DNA of 64,000 bases from Pempheris klunzingeri (taxonomy: Eukaryota; Chordata; Actinopteri; Acropomatiformes; Pempheridae): positions 24,767,691-24,831,690 of the forward strand of contig NC_092026.1 of the NCBI RefSeq assembly GCF_042242105.1, in the 5' to 3' direction. A program made the position numbers and the translations under genes. This document shows positions 38,801 through 59,722 of this stretch, piece by piece. Under the pieces are notes generated by a model. That model searched no databases and was not told the DNA's origin. It worked only from the letters and a program-made list of their open reading frames with translations. Position 1 is the stretch's first letter. Each line of letters begins with the position of its first letter.

Positions 38801-40221
38801 CCCACCAGCTGCTGCCTTCACTGCGCTTGGAAACAGGAAACTAAAGCTGTAGCGCACATGAATGCGCTGCTGGAGCGAGGTGTGGCGTATACAAGCAGGA
38901 CGGGCACACTGGGGGGTTTTAACCTCCACGGTGGGGCAGTGAGCAGACAGGGTCACGGGCAGGGGAGGGGTTTGCAGCCGGAGCCCCAGCCCCAGGGCAG
39001 CAGCTACTGTCATTTCAGTCTCTTTTTCTAGATGTTCATCAACAGAGGGTGTTTTGCTCCTCCATCCCTCCTTGTGTTTGTGCTTTGACAAAATCATTTC
39101 GATCTCGATACTGGACCTTTCCTCTGTCAAAAAGCCTTGCAGCAGCCTCACAGTGGGGGCATCGTGTCTGTCGTTACATTTGCAACATTCACTTGATTTT
39201 AATTTGAACAGTAATGATATAATATTACGGATGCTACGGATAGCGGACCTGTGCATTTATAATATCGTGCTCAGCCCTGCGTCTCTGAGAATCTTTCTGA
39301 ATTTGATCTTTTTAACAATGTCTCCACCGAACTCTGCTGAGTGAATCAAGTGTGTCTTTCCCGAGTGTTCAGATGACACGCGAATGCCACACATGTGACG
39401 TCTCCAGCCACCTCTGTGGGGGTGATGACGTCAGTGTATGCTGTAAAGTTTCCATCATGGCTGTCTGTCATGGAGTCTGTATCTGCTGAGTCTGTGTCTG
39501 TGAGTCTGTGTGAGAAACTCGACCCCACAGAAACAGGCATGGACACGGGGATCTGACCACTGGGACGTTCTTCATCACGAAGACTCTGCACATGTAGCAG
39601 AGAATAATGCAAATGTCCTGGAGGAAAAGGCTGATGCCGTCAGCTGAATGGGATCACAGCCTAACACATTTAAAACATTTTGAGTTGTAGAAAAGGAAAG
39701 TCTAGAGGACTTTCTGTCTGTGCTCACGAGTCACCTGGTTCGCAGCCTGTAACTTCTTGGCCTCCTGTCCAGTCCCAAAGCACACTGACCCTGACTGGAT
39801 CTGACTGGTCCTAAGGTCTCTGGCCACGAACCTGCAGCCTCACATCCAGAGGACAGAGGACAGAGGACAGCAGCCCTGTCTGTCCTCTGAACACACTTCG
39901 GTGCTACCACGTCCTCACCAAATCACCACTCTCATGAACTCTTTGTTATGTTGTCAGATGTCCCGTTTCGAGGTACCTTGCTGCTCACTACATGGGACCA
40001 GGTCACTCAGCCCCATCTTTAGGGGGTGTTGATGCTCAGAGTTAGTACTCCCCCTGATGTTTTAACAAGACATTGCATCCCAACAGGTCTGCTTACTTTC
40101 TGTCTTGTCTGTTAGCTGCTCTTTGCTGTTTTATTAGTTATATAATAGATCCCTGGGGGACCCCACAAAAGAGTGGAGCACAGAAGGAGGCGTCATCCCC
40201 AAGCATTACTGAAAAAGACCT

Positions 40222-40342
40222 GTTCATCCATCCACTGTCTACATCGCTTATCTTTAAAGGCCATGGGTGGGGGGCTGGAGCCAATCCCAGCCGTCATTGG
40301 GTGGGAGGTGGGGTCCACCCTGGACTGGTCACCAGCATTTCT
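40222..40342 (-). repeat. Dispersed fish repeat with GGATAAGCGGTATAG-type end, copy 1
   Basis: Reverse complement reads GACCAGTCCAGGGTGGACCC, then GCTGGGATTGGCTCCAGCCC, then GATAAGCGATGTAGACAGTG and GGATGGATGAA. These are the hallmarks of a very common teleost element; a second copy in plus orientation is at 48655-48838. Confidence 0.8.
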
Positions 40343-40730
40343 GTAAATGAAAATGAAAACGCACAACGTGAGTGATTTGTTTTGGTTTTTTTTAAAGAAA
40401 GCTAAGAGTTTGAAAGGTGGAAAGCAGCCAAGTGAGACTGGAGAACAGCTACAATCATTTCTGTGTGCCGCCCCCTCAGCCTGACATTCTTGGCTGGAGG
40501 AAAAATAAATGACTGGATGGGTGGTGATTCAGTGAGGGGCACAGTCATCAGGGTTTAACCAGGACTCTGTGCTAATAAGGAAGTCAACGTTACTGGTCGT
40601 GATGAAATCCCGGCAGATAATAGACTCGTTAGCAGGGGACCTTACATTTAACAAACAGGAGTGAGCAGCAGCAGAGATGCACACAGTCTTTCAGTGATGC
40701 TAACAGGAATGAAGGAGTGAAAGAGGGGAA

Positions 40731-40776
40731 CAGCACCAGCACCAGCACCAGCACCAGCACCAGCACCAGCACCAGC
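40731..40776. repeat. (CAGCAC)n microsatellite
   Basis: Seven to eight hexamer units. Encodes Ser-Thr repeats in one plus frame, with no evidence of use. Confidence 0.9.
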
Positions 40777-41446
40777 AGGACCCGTGCTGTCTTTAACGTG
40801 GCTGTAATAGACAGAGCCAGGGTGCTGGGAAGGATCTTGCTGGGGAAACCATCAGTTAAGGCTAAAAGCAATAAAAAATCACTTTTCCCATTCTTTTCCT
40901 TTTAAGATGTGACTCGTCAATTTTACAGAAGCTCTCACTTGGTGCAGAAGTAGTCAAAATTACTAATAAAACCCAGTCCAGTGTCAGTGGTGAAATTTAG
41001 CATCCACGAGTGCAGGCTAAAAAGTTCTTGGTCATAGAGGGAGAGGGATCAGACGGGACATCCCTCCTCCCCCAGGCTTTGCTCAAGCTCTCAATGCAGC
41101 TGGATGGATTGCCTGGACATGACATGACAAGACATGAACAAGATGCTGTACGTGTTAAAATAAACACTTCTTTCTTCTTTATTTTATCTGCTTTCTATCC
41201 CCAATCCCACAGCCTCCCTCCCTATCTCCAGGCTCCATAACGTGGCCAAGGTGGAAGACAGGTGTGTGAGGGGAGATGGGTGGGGCTTCACTGCTGGTGG
41301 TGTGTGCCGCCAGCGTGCGGAGCCTCTGGGATGATGGAGAGCCTCGGAGGTCTGGGTGAGTGTGAGCCTGCAGTGCCATCCGCAGGCCAACTGACCACAC
41401 CACACACACGGTGCGGTCACTCCTCTCGTGTTACACACTGACAGGC

Positions 41447-41466
41447 ACACACACACACACACACAC
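41447..41466. repeat. (AC)n microsatellite
   Basis: Ten AC units between xpr1 and cdc14a. Confidence 0.9.
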
Positions 41467-43169
41467 CTCTGCTCTCAGCACTGCTGTTCGACCTGAATGG
41501 AACATACAGCTAAATAAATGACTAAATGCTTAGACTGCTGCCTCAGCATACTAAAGCATATTCTAGTCCTGGAAGAAACCCACGGCATCAGCTGAATGAA
41601 CTGACTGGAGGATTCGTCTTTTTACAGGTGGTTTACACACCTACAGGAGCACAGTCTCTCTCTTTCTCTGCACCACACATTTCAAAGTTTTAGACTTTTA
41701 CTTTTGCATATGTACTAAAGGAACAAAACCTGATCAACCTGAATATTGTTCTGACCAAGAACCATTTCTATGAGTTTAAAGTCCCCTGTTATTTCTCTTC
41801 AAATACACTGAATAACAGTGAACTGTCATTGGTTAATCAGGGGTCAGTTGACACTACATACAGTCATACAGACAGACAGACATACGTACAGACATACGTA
41901 CATATGCACATACACTACATACAGACATGCGGCACTCCTGGCAACTACAACATGTGACATTTACTTTTGAATGATGTCTCCAGCTCATTTGCATATAACT
42001 GCACAACAGAATTATATTTGCATTGAAACTTGAAAAGGTTTGTTTTAGCTCATTTTAGGAAAACCTACAGATACCTTTAAACAAAATTACGGGATTGTTC
42101 AGGAGAGGATTTCAATTTCTTATTGCTGCTGCTCCTGGTTAATGATTATTGACTAACTCTCTGTCTGAAGCTCCACACGAGGCACATTGAATGCCTCGGT
42201 GTGTCTTTCTGTGGACAGACTGTCACCATTAACAGGGTCCCTGAAGAGGAAAGCGCGATCACATGTCACACAGCTGCCTCCATAGTTTCTATACAGTATG
42301 GCTCTCTCAGTCTTTTCTGCCTGATTCTGAAGGATTAACGTGACACACTTTTGAGCACTGGATAAAAAGACAATGTCAGATTACATCGTGTGTGTGTGTG
42401 TTAGTTATACTATTTTTGTGGATAAAAGACTGCTGTAAAGAGGATTTTGGATCACAGCCTGAACCTTTATGAAACAGTGAGCTAACCGACATGACTTCCA
42501 GCAAGACTAAATGTAGAGCGATCATTACTGAGGATTAACGGGGCCAGATTAGGCCGGCTCACCTTTCCTAACCAGGCTGCTTGGATGTAAACTGGCTGCT
42601 GTCTGTCTCTATGTTCAGACAGCAGACAGTCCCTACGCACACTTTGAGAGAGCTGGAGTCGTTAAAGGCAAAACTCTGCTCCATCAGCATTCTGCTGCAT
42701 GTGGCAGCACCCACTGATCCGTCTGTCTCCACCTTAGGTGTTTCAGACTCGATGAGAAAAACTTCACTTTACCTCATGTGAAACAGCCAATTAGAGCCCA
42801 CTGTCATGTGATGCTGCACTGTTCCAACCATATGCTGCAGCCAGACAGCGTTTCAACAGCAGCCACAGTGTCCATGATGCAGCTAAGTGGCCACTAAGAC
42901 CCAGCAGTGTTCACATTAGGTGCTCAGAGGCCTCTTAACTGACTTGTATCTCTGCCTGATGTTTTTATACCTCTGCCTGGTTGTTGTTTTTTTGACTGCA
43001 TTACCCTGCTTTATCCTCACATAAAATCTCTGTGTTCCCTTAAGCCTGCCTCTGCCCTGTGATTCTGTGTTTGGGTTTTCTGAGCTGCGACAGTATGACA
43101 GTATGATCTGGCCAGGAATTGACCACAGTATTGACCCAATAGATGACCACAGTGACACAGAAATTGCAA

Positions 43170-44720
43170 GTACTTGCTAACGTGGTTGACCACCTGGCGA
43201 AACCTGGCCGTGGTTCCATCCGGTCAGACAGCTTCTTTATTTTCGCTGTTACTTGTCCCGCAGATGCCGCAGCCCAGACATGAACCTCGTCTGCTTCCTC
43301 CCAGTCGATACGGCAGTGAGCCTACCTTTGCTGTTCATTTTTATCATAATATTCGCTCCCAAGTCGATATGTCATCACTCTATTGGATGGGAGAGCATGG
43401 GAGTTGAGAAGTGCAGTGTGGAAAGCTAACAAAAGTATAAAGGATGAGCTAGCTACCCATGAACTACCTGCCACACTAAACTCATTCAGTGACCCAGCCA
43501 TCCGTGTTGATGCCAGACTGACACAGAGGCAAAGAGAGAGACGAGCCAGACACCCTCAGGTGTCTCCCTGCAGATCACCAGCAGCAGAGCCATCTCCAAG
43601 TCCCTCAGATCTTGAACCTATGTAGGTGGACCAGACTCATGCAGGCAATAAAATATTTCACTGAATCTGTTCCACTCCTATTTTCTGGCAGTCACTACGA
43701 AAAGATCTCTTTGCACCTCAAGCTCCAATTATTTTGAGCTATCCCGGGATGGTCAAACACAACCCCCATATTGACTGGGCCTCTGAAACCATTCTGGGGT
43801 GGAGCACCTCCTGTTTGCCGCAGTGTCTTGTGTCAGCTTTGCCACCAGGTGATGTGGTGGAGCCTCCGGAGCAGTTATCTGGACCTTAAACCTGTGTTCG
43901 GCAAGTCTCGTGCACCACTCTTCCACCACACCAGCCATACGACTGTGCCATTGATCTGCTGCCTGGAACGTCCCCATCAAATATCTCTAATATCTCTGAC
44001 ACCTGCTGAAATGGAGGCTTTGAGCAAGTACATTAGTGAAGCTTTGTCTGCAGGCGTTATTTGGCCATCCTCCTCTCCAGCTGGTGCTGGGTTCTCCTTT
44101 TTTGTGGAGAAGGACCATTTCCCTCATCTTTGCATAGACTACCAAGGTCTCAATGACATTACTGTCAAGAACCGTTATCGTTTGCCATTCATCTCCCCTT
44201 AAGATAACAAGCTGCATCCCTGTACCTTTTACTCTCACCATCTGTCTCCCACAGAGAAATTATGACCTTGGCAATCATTAGCTGCAGGCGGTCAAGATGG
44301 CTTTGAAGGATTGGAGACACTGGTTGGAGGGGGCAGAGAAACCATTCCTGGTTTGGACAGATCATAAAAACCTAGAGTCTCAAGTCCAGACGAGCAAAAT
44401 GGGCACTTTTCCTCTCACGTTTCAACTTCACCCTCTCCTACCGTCCAGGTTCCAAGAAAGCCCAATGCCCTGTCACACCAGTATCTCAAGGAGGGGGAAT
44501 CCTCTGGACCTGACACCATCCTGCCCAGCCAGTGTCTCGTTGCTACTGCTCGATTTACTGGTTGTGGAGTCCCTTCATCAACATCTGTCCCCAGGTCACG
44601 AACTTAGGGGGAGGCTTTTTGTCCCAGAGTCTGTCTGTGTTCAGGTTCTCCAGTGGGCTCATGTCTCCAGACTCGCCTGACATCCAGGTGTCCAACGCAC
44701 CTTGTCAGAGAGGGAGGTGT
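43170..44720 (+). mobile_element. Internally deleted Ty3/gypsy LTR-retrotransposon remnant
   Basis: Plus-strand fragments keep gypsy order. A gag-like segment (43390-43622) contains FSDPAIRVDARLTQRQRERR. The N-terminal RT motif block (about 44010-44195) has MEALSKYISEALSAGVIWPS and CIDYQGLNDITVKNRYRLPF. The RNase H block (44245-44370) has [21 protein letters not shown] and VWTDHKNLE. An integrase-leading piece (44600-44690) has LFVPESV and LQWAH. The protease, the RT catalytic aspartates and most of integrase are missing, frames are broken and no LTR pair is visible, so it is a dead relic. Confidence 0.88.
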
Positions 44721-45047
44721 CAGGTTAGTGGCTCAGGTCCACAGAGGGACTTCTGCTCAGACAAGCGGCTGTCTTCATGAGCTGAGGGACTCTGAGGAGG
44801 GAAAGCTGGACTTGAAATGAATAAAAACAATGAAACATGAGTTCGTTGTGATGTTCGCATGTTTTGCACACATGCAAATAAGTGAGTTGACTGGTAACAA
44901 GCTCCATTGGAATATTGTATTCAAGTTGTTTTCTGTCTATTCTCAGCTCATCCGCGAGTTCAGACACTTCAGGGTAGCGTCACTGTGTGATGTGTTGCAT
45001 CACCGAACACAGGGATCAGATGGTCAGGGGCTGGAGCAGCTAGCGTT

Positions 45048-45073
45048 TCTCTCTCTCTCTCTCTCTCTCTCTC
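45048..45073. repeat. (TC)n microsatellite
   Basis: Thirteen CT units followed by more pyrimidine-rich DNA. Confidence 0.9.
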
Positions 45074-45814
45074 CCATGTCCTGTCTTTTCATCTTTCTAC
45101 TCCCTCTTCCTCTCCTCCTCTCCCTCCGTCCTCTCTGCGCTACCCAGGCTGCTTCAGCACCAACGAACCAAAGTCTCACATTCCATTTATTTGGCAGCTG
45201 ATACGTTTGAAAGATTTTTCATTAAAAAATGTGGTAATCTCATCAAGTGAAATACGATTAAAGGTCAAGCCAACATTCTGATGAATGAAACCTGTGCCAA
45301 CACCGCCACGAGTACTTAGCTGCTGTTTAAAGATGTCCGAATGAGGCTGTGACAGCCGGGACTGTACATGGCTTCTTCCTCTCTTACCATTCAGTTTCAG
45401 TGGTGTAATACTGCGCTGTAAAACACTAGATATTATCAGCCGTGGTTTGAGCTTCCGCTGCCAGGGCTGATGTGTGTGAGGATTAAGTGAATATGTAGCC
45501 TAACAGGCGACATAAAACGGCCACAGCTCACACAGGTTGACATGTCACAATTGAGTTTGGTTTGTAAGGATCCAGTAAAAAGCTGCATCCAATCTCTTCT
45601 TTTGATTTGTGATTCTCAAAGTTCATACTGCCATTTGTGGCCCAAGGGCGAGAATGTTTGAGGGTATTTGGTGAAGCACAAATGTATTTCCACCATTGGC
45701 ACGTTCATATCACAGCGTCTGACAGCAGCCGTGTCATCTCATGAGGATGAGAGTTTAAACAGAGAGCGTGGAGTGTGGCCCAGGTGAGGCTGTGAATTAT
45801 TTATTCAAGATTTT

Positions 45815-45960
45815 TTTTTGCCTTTACAGCTTTACTGGACGGTGACAGTGAAGAGAGACAGGAAACGGGTGAGACAGAGGAAGACATGCAGCAAAGGGCC
45901 ACAGGCTGGAGTTGACCCCAGGCCACCGCGCTACCAGGCGAGCCACCGCGGCACCTTGAG
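45815..45960 (-). mobile_element. tRNA-derived SINE, minus orientation
   Basis: On the minus strand the head reads GGTGGCTCGCCTGGTAGCGC (A-box-like) and then GGGGTCAACTCCAG (B-box-like), followed by CTTTGCTGCATGTCTTCCTC and TTTCCTGTCTCTCTTCACTGTC. That order is typical of a widespread teleost SINE. A T-run flanks it on the plus-strand left side (A-tail on the minus strand). Confidence 0.85.
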
Positions 45961-47492
45961 AGTCTGAGCGCGATGACCCTGACATTGCGTGCGTCTGTAG
46001 TACACTGACACTGGTGTAACACATGCTGAGCACCAGGATGATTGGCTGCTCTCTTTCCTCTGGTGTTTCCGTTCATGTTCCTGATGCAGCTGTCCTCACA
46101 GCTGACCCTGCTCGCACCCACCTCCTGTTAATCTTATGTCTAATTGGCTAACTGGAGCAGATGAAGCTAAGACCAGGAATAGGACTGCATCCTGTACACG
46201 GGGACCTGCAGTAGGCTAGACAGATATATGTAGCTAGATATATGTTAGAAAACATGGGGAAATGACGGTGGAACGGCAGTGAAATCATTTTCAGTGCGCT
46301 GACAACTTGTATTTGACTTGGTGTGAAAGACGGGATACTTCCAGGGCCACACAAGCACACACCTTATCTACATGGTGTTGTTTTACAGCCTGTGCTGGAA
46401 ACCATGGCAACCTCATAAGTTTCTGGGACCACAAATCATGAATGTGATGAATGAAGTGTGTGTGTGTAACATTCAGCCTCTGGGCACAACGAACACCTCC
46501 TCCAAATACAGCATCAGACAAGTTGTCTTCTAAATATAATCCAAATGTAAATGTAATTATGATTTAAAGCAGCTGCACCAAGCATGAGGGCAGCACTCCA
46601 GTGTCAGTGAGCCTCCTGCTTCTCAGAGTCTCATCAGGATTTGCTGTTTCCTGTCACCTTTGACACCAGCTGACGGAGAGCTGGAGACTGAATGAAGGGA
46701 AGTGGTAAAGGGTTGTTTATCTGTGACCTTCACTGTGTGTGTCTGCAGCTGGTTAAAAAGTACCTCACCTGTTCACTGGAGCCAAAGTGCAGGTTAAACA
46801 CCGGCCCAGACCTACCAGCAGCTCACGGGTAAACGGCCGGGGTCTGGGGTGGGACGATCCCCTCGTGGGACCTCTCCCTGGTGCTGGCTGGCCCCACCCG
46901 GGCACATGTCCTCTCCAGGTCGCCTTGGTAACACATTACTTAACACAGTCAGTCCTGTGGAGTAACTCGGCCATGAACCCTGAACCAAACCATGAGCACT
47001 GACCACATGCAGTCCACCAGACTGATGTGGATACTTTTCACTGAAAGGTAAAGAAGTCAGTCTGCTGGTGGAGCGAGAGGCAGAATTCATCCTCTGGGGA
47101 CCACGAATGTCTGGACAAATATTCATGAGGATTAGTGAGTCTACAAATGAGTGACCTGTGTTTAATTAGCATCCAAACACCTCGTGTGTGGTCCAGTCAC
47201 AGCTCAGACACTTGGCGCCCGAGCGGGGCCCGGCACCCTTTGGTGACAGGAGAACACTCCAGGCCTCGGGCCATCTGCAGTGGGAGACCATGGTACTCCA
47301 TGCCCTGCAGGACATCTTATTAGAGCAAATCTATATTCACAATGCAGGAGAAGGACTGTGTTCAAATACAGAATAACTGGAAAGAAAAACAGGATAACCA
47401 CAATATATTATGTAAAGGTACATTACAGGAATCAGGGATTACAGCAGGAGTACATTCCAGGTACTGTCCGTGCCTCCATCAGGCCATACCAG

Positions 47493-47494
<2 letters not shown>

Positions 47495-47542
<48 letters not shown>
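47495..47542. repeat. (GT)n microsatellite
   Basis: About 24 GT units roughly 490 bases upstream of the cdc14a start codon. Confidence 0.95.
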
Positions 47543-47545
<3 letters not shown>

Positions 47546-47569
47546 CCACTGACCGAGCATGTGCAGAGC

Positions 47570-48030
47570 AGCAGATTAGACCTGCTCGCTCCGACTCTGG
47601 GCAGCTTGGCGCGTGCCCGGCGTTTTTATTATTCTGTTTAAATTGAGACGTAGGGGAGGGGAGGGGGTGCTGAATCCTAAGTGGGACAGGATCCGCGTAC
47701 AACTGAGTCGCTGAAGGTGTTTTGGGGGAGAGGGGAGCGGGGGGTGTGCGGCTGCAGTTTCATTTGACTTTGGAGAGCTTTTACGCGCGCGGAGCGCCTG
47801 CGCAGCCGTGAACGTGGCCCTGCGGCGCAACAGCCTGTCGGGAAAAGAGTTCTGTTGGCCTCAGTGGGAGTAATGACATGCTTGTGGAAGCTGAGCCGTG
47901 GACCTGGTATCATGACATTTCACGGAGAACTGGTGATTTTCTGGACGCGTCTCAGGCAGCCTCATAACAGATAACCCCGACTGGAGCAGAGCACTCTCTC
48001 TTTTCTCAGGAAGCTCTTGTCACGAGTCAG
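47570..48030 (+). promoter_or_regulatory. cdc14a CpG-rich promoter and 5' UTR
   Basis: GC- and CpG-dense DNA precedes the cdc14a ATG. GCGCCTGCGCAG at 47794-47805 resembles an NRF1 site (palindromic GCGCANGCGC type). No TATA box is evident. The start site is not determinable. Confidence 0.55.
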
Positions 48031-57730
<9,700 letters not shown>

Positions 57731-58029
57731 CCGGACCCCTCCCCCCTGCTGATCAGTCCACGCTGTGGGTGTCTGGCTGTCTCGGCCTCAAGCACTCTAT
57801 CAACCTGGACAAGTGCTGTAATTATTTGACATTAACTGCAGGGATTCCCAGATCCGAGGGCTTCGTAGAGTCCCGTCAAAGTAAAGAAACACTTCGACCG
57901 CTCTACTGCTTCTGTGAAACTGGCTCACTGAGCACTAGACCCCCCCGTGTGTCCAGCACATAATCAGGTGTTACAAGGCTGAGCACACAGAGATGTAGAT
58001 GAACCACGTAATCTCACAGAGAATTAATG

Positions 58030-58042
58030 AATAAACTTTATT
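58030..58042. terminator. Two-faced poly(A) signal AATAAACTTTATT
   Basis: AATAAA (58030-58035, plus) and TTTATT (58037-58042, AATAAA on minus) form a perfect palindrome around one C, with plus ATTAAA overlapping at 58040. It is 300 bases past the cdc14a stop, so it can serve cdc14a; on the minus strand it could be a distal dnai4 site. Confidence 0.55.
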
Positions 58043-58079
58043 AAACAGGTGTATTAATGACAAAACTACATACTAGTGA

Positions 58080-58665
58080 GCTGCACAAAGTACTCAGATC
58101 CCTTACTGAAGTAAAAGTAGTGCTACAACAAGTACAAATACTCCATTACAAAGTTCATAACCCTGCAGTACAGAAGTAGTGTTGGAGCTCACTTGAACAA
58201 CTTTCTCACGTGTTTCACCTGCAAAGACTTTTCTGTCAGTCTGAAAATGTGCTCTGCAGTGCAGTCAGCACATTTCAACCAGTCTGAACTGAAATCAAAC
58301 AGTTTCTGGGAGAAAAAAAAGGCCGACTGGAATTACAAAAAAGGTCATTTGAGAGAATTCTTGAAACAAGCTGAATTCCTTTGAAAGGGTGTTGAGGCCG
58401 TGTTTCTGCTGCCCCGGCAGATGATTTTCACTTCGTAGAAGAAAATAAAAGAGTCAGGATTCATTTCACAACCAACGTGAGCTGAGCCGCCTCGTACAGG
58501 ACTTCACCTGACACATCCACACATGCTAAATAACCACTGACTCAGTGTATCACAGAAACGTAGTGGAGTAGAAGTGCACAGCAGCATACCGTGGTACTGA
58601 TGTGAATGAAGAAGCCACAGCACTTCAGTAATTGTACTTAGTTACTTCTGTAAATGTGTAACCCA
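58080..58665. repeat. Fragments of a common fish repeat (AAGTAAAAGTA type)
   Basis: CAAAGTACTCAGATCCCTTA, TGAAGTAAAAGTAGTGC and AATACTCCATTACAAAGT at 58086-58160, and GTACTTAGTTACTTCTGTAA near 58634-58655, match the ends of a ubiquitous teleost repeat. The middle part (about 58190-58540) is not clearly part of it. Confidence 0.6.
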
Positions 58666-58919
58666 GTTCGTCCCAGCTGCACCGGCTGATCCACGGACCA
58701 GGATTGACTGAAGCGGAGCAGCCTGATCCACATCTGTCTGAAAGAGGTTTACTTATTGGTGGCGGTGTAGCTCCTGGGGGGCAGCGGCTGGACATGTGGA
58801 CTGCCACGGTGAATGTTAGGTCTGGATACCCCATCAAACCAGGAGGGGGGCTACAGAGGAGGGTTTAGTTTTGCACCTGTATTTTCCTTTTACTGTCATG
58901 TTCAAACAGTGTCAAGGTT

Positions 58920-58943
58920 GGGGGGGGGGGGGGGGGGGGGGGG
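58920..58943. repeat. Poly(G) homopolymer
   Basis: 24 consecutive G between the convergent genes. Confidence 0.95.
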
Positions 58944-59032
58944 TGGACTCTAAGCCATGTGACTCCCAACAGCAACTGCACTTTATCATTAGAACCTCCA
59001 CACATTAAATGTACTGACAAAAAAATCTGACC

Positions 59033-59038
59033 TTTATT
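59033..59038 (-). terminator. Candidate dnai4 poly(A) signal
   Basis: TTTATT on plus (AATAAA on the transcript strand), 685 bases past the dnai4 stop. First canonical hexamer I found downstream. Confidence 0.4.
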
Positions 59039-59722
59039 ACTGGCAAGTATTAAAAACACCATCACGTAAAGGGAAGGTTTTCTGTGTGTGTGACAATATG
59101 GGTTAGTCGGGGGGCTCTAACGATGGCACTGCTTGTGTGGGACCACTGTCAGTATTGTAATGCAGTGTCTGATCCCAGAGAGAGAAAATCCTCCTGGCAG
59201 ATACAGACTGTGATCAGTCGGCTGTTTGGTGCAGCTGCAGAAACTCTTTGTAACATGAAGATTAAAGTGATGAGAAAAGGAGTCACGTGATGACAGTGCG
59301 TCAGTGTCACTGCTGTAGCTCTGAGTGTCCCTGTTAGCCCACACTCCCTGCAAACAGCCCGCATCTTCCTGTGCAGCCTGACTGGGGTTGCAGTGCTCAG
59401 ATGTGAAGGTATCCTGTTCTCTGTGTCGGCAGAGGTCCGACACTGTGGAGGGAGACAGGATACAGACAGGGACATCTAAGTAAATAGTTATCTGACTACA
59501 TACAATGAGAAGAACATTAGCATCATTAGCATGTTTGTAGGTTACAGAACATCCTGAACAGGCCTGTTGTTTTTTACTCACTGACTCATGGTCAGTGGGA
59601 TGTTTCCACTGGTGAAGGACAGCGGACAGCAATGGCTGCTACAAACATACATGTGTGCGTATTCTTTTTAGTTCTTACTAGTAGAAAGTCAGGTAGCCCG
59701 GGCGTTCCTCTGTGTGTGTTCC

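Larger units (their letters stand above)
38801..43169. other. xpr1-cdc14a intergenic region, left part
   Basis: No coding exon was recognised. The 182-codon minus-strand frame at 38708-39256 is GC-driven and starts in the xpr1 promoter. Repeats present: a dispersed repeat (40222-40342), a CAGCAC hexamer run (40731-40776), an AC run (41447-41466) and GACATACGTACA repeats near 41870-41910. Confidence 0.55.
44721..48030. other. xpr1-cdc14a intergenic region, right part, including cdc14a promoter
   Basis: No coding exon was recognised between the gypsy relic and cdc14a. Contents: a TC run (45048-45073), a tRNA-derived SINE (45815-45960), a GT run (47495-47542), and a GC-rich promoter segment from about 47570. 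Confidence 0.55.
57731..59722. other. Convergent cdc14a/dnai4 3' intergenic region
   Basis: Holds both 3' UTRs, poly(A) signal candidates (58030-58042, 58444-58449, 59033-59038), fragments of a common fish repeat (58080-58665) and a poly(G) run (58920-58943). A 171-codon minus-strand frame (59117-59632) begins about 90 bases past the dnai4 stop; I see no family resemblance. Confidence 0.55.

Noticed and set aside
38708..39256. 182-codon minus frame upstream of xpr1
   Set aside because: GC-rich promoter DNA, no family, no Kozak or splice support, and the SPX N-terminus is already complete at 38384.
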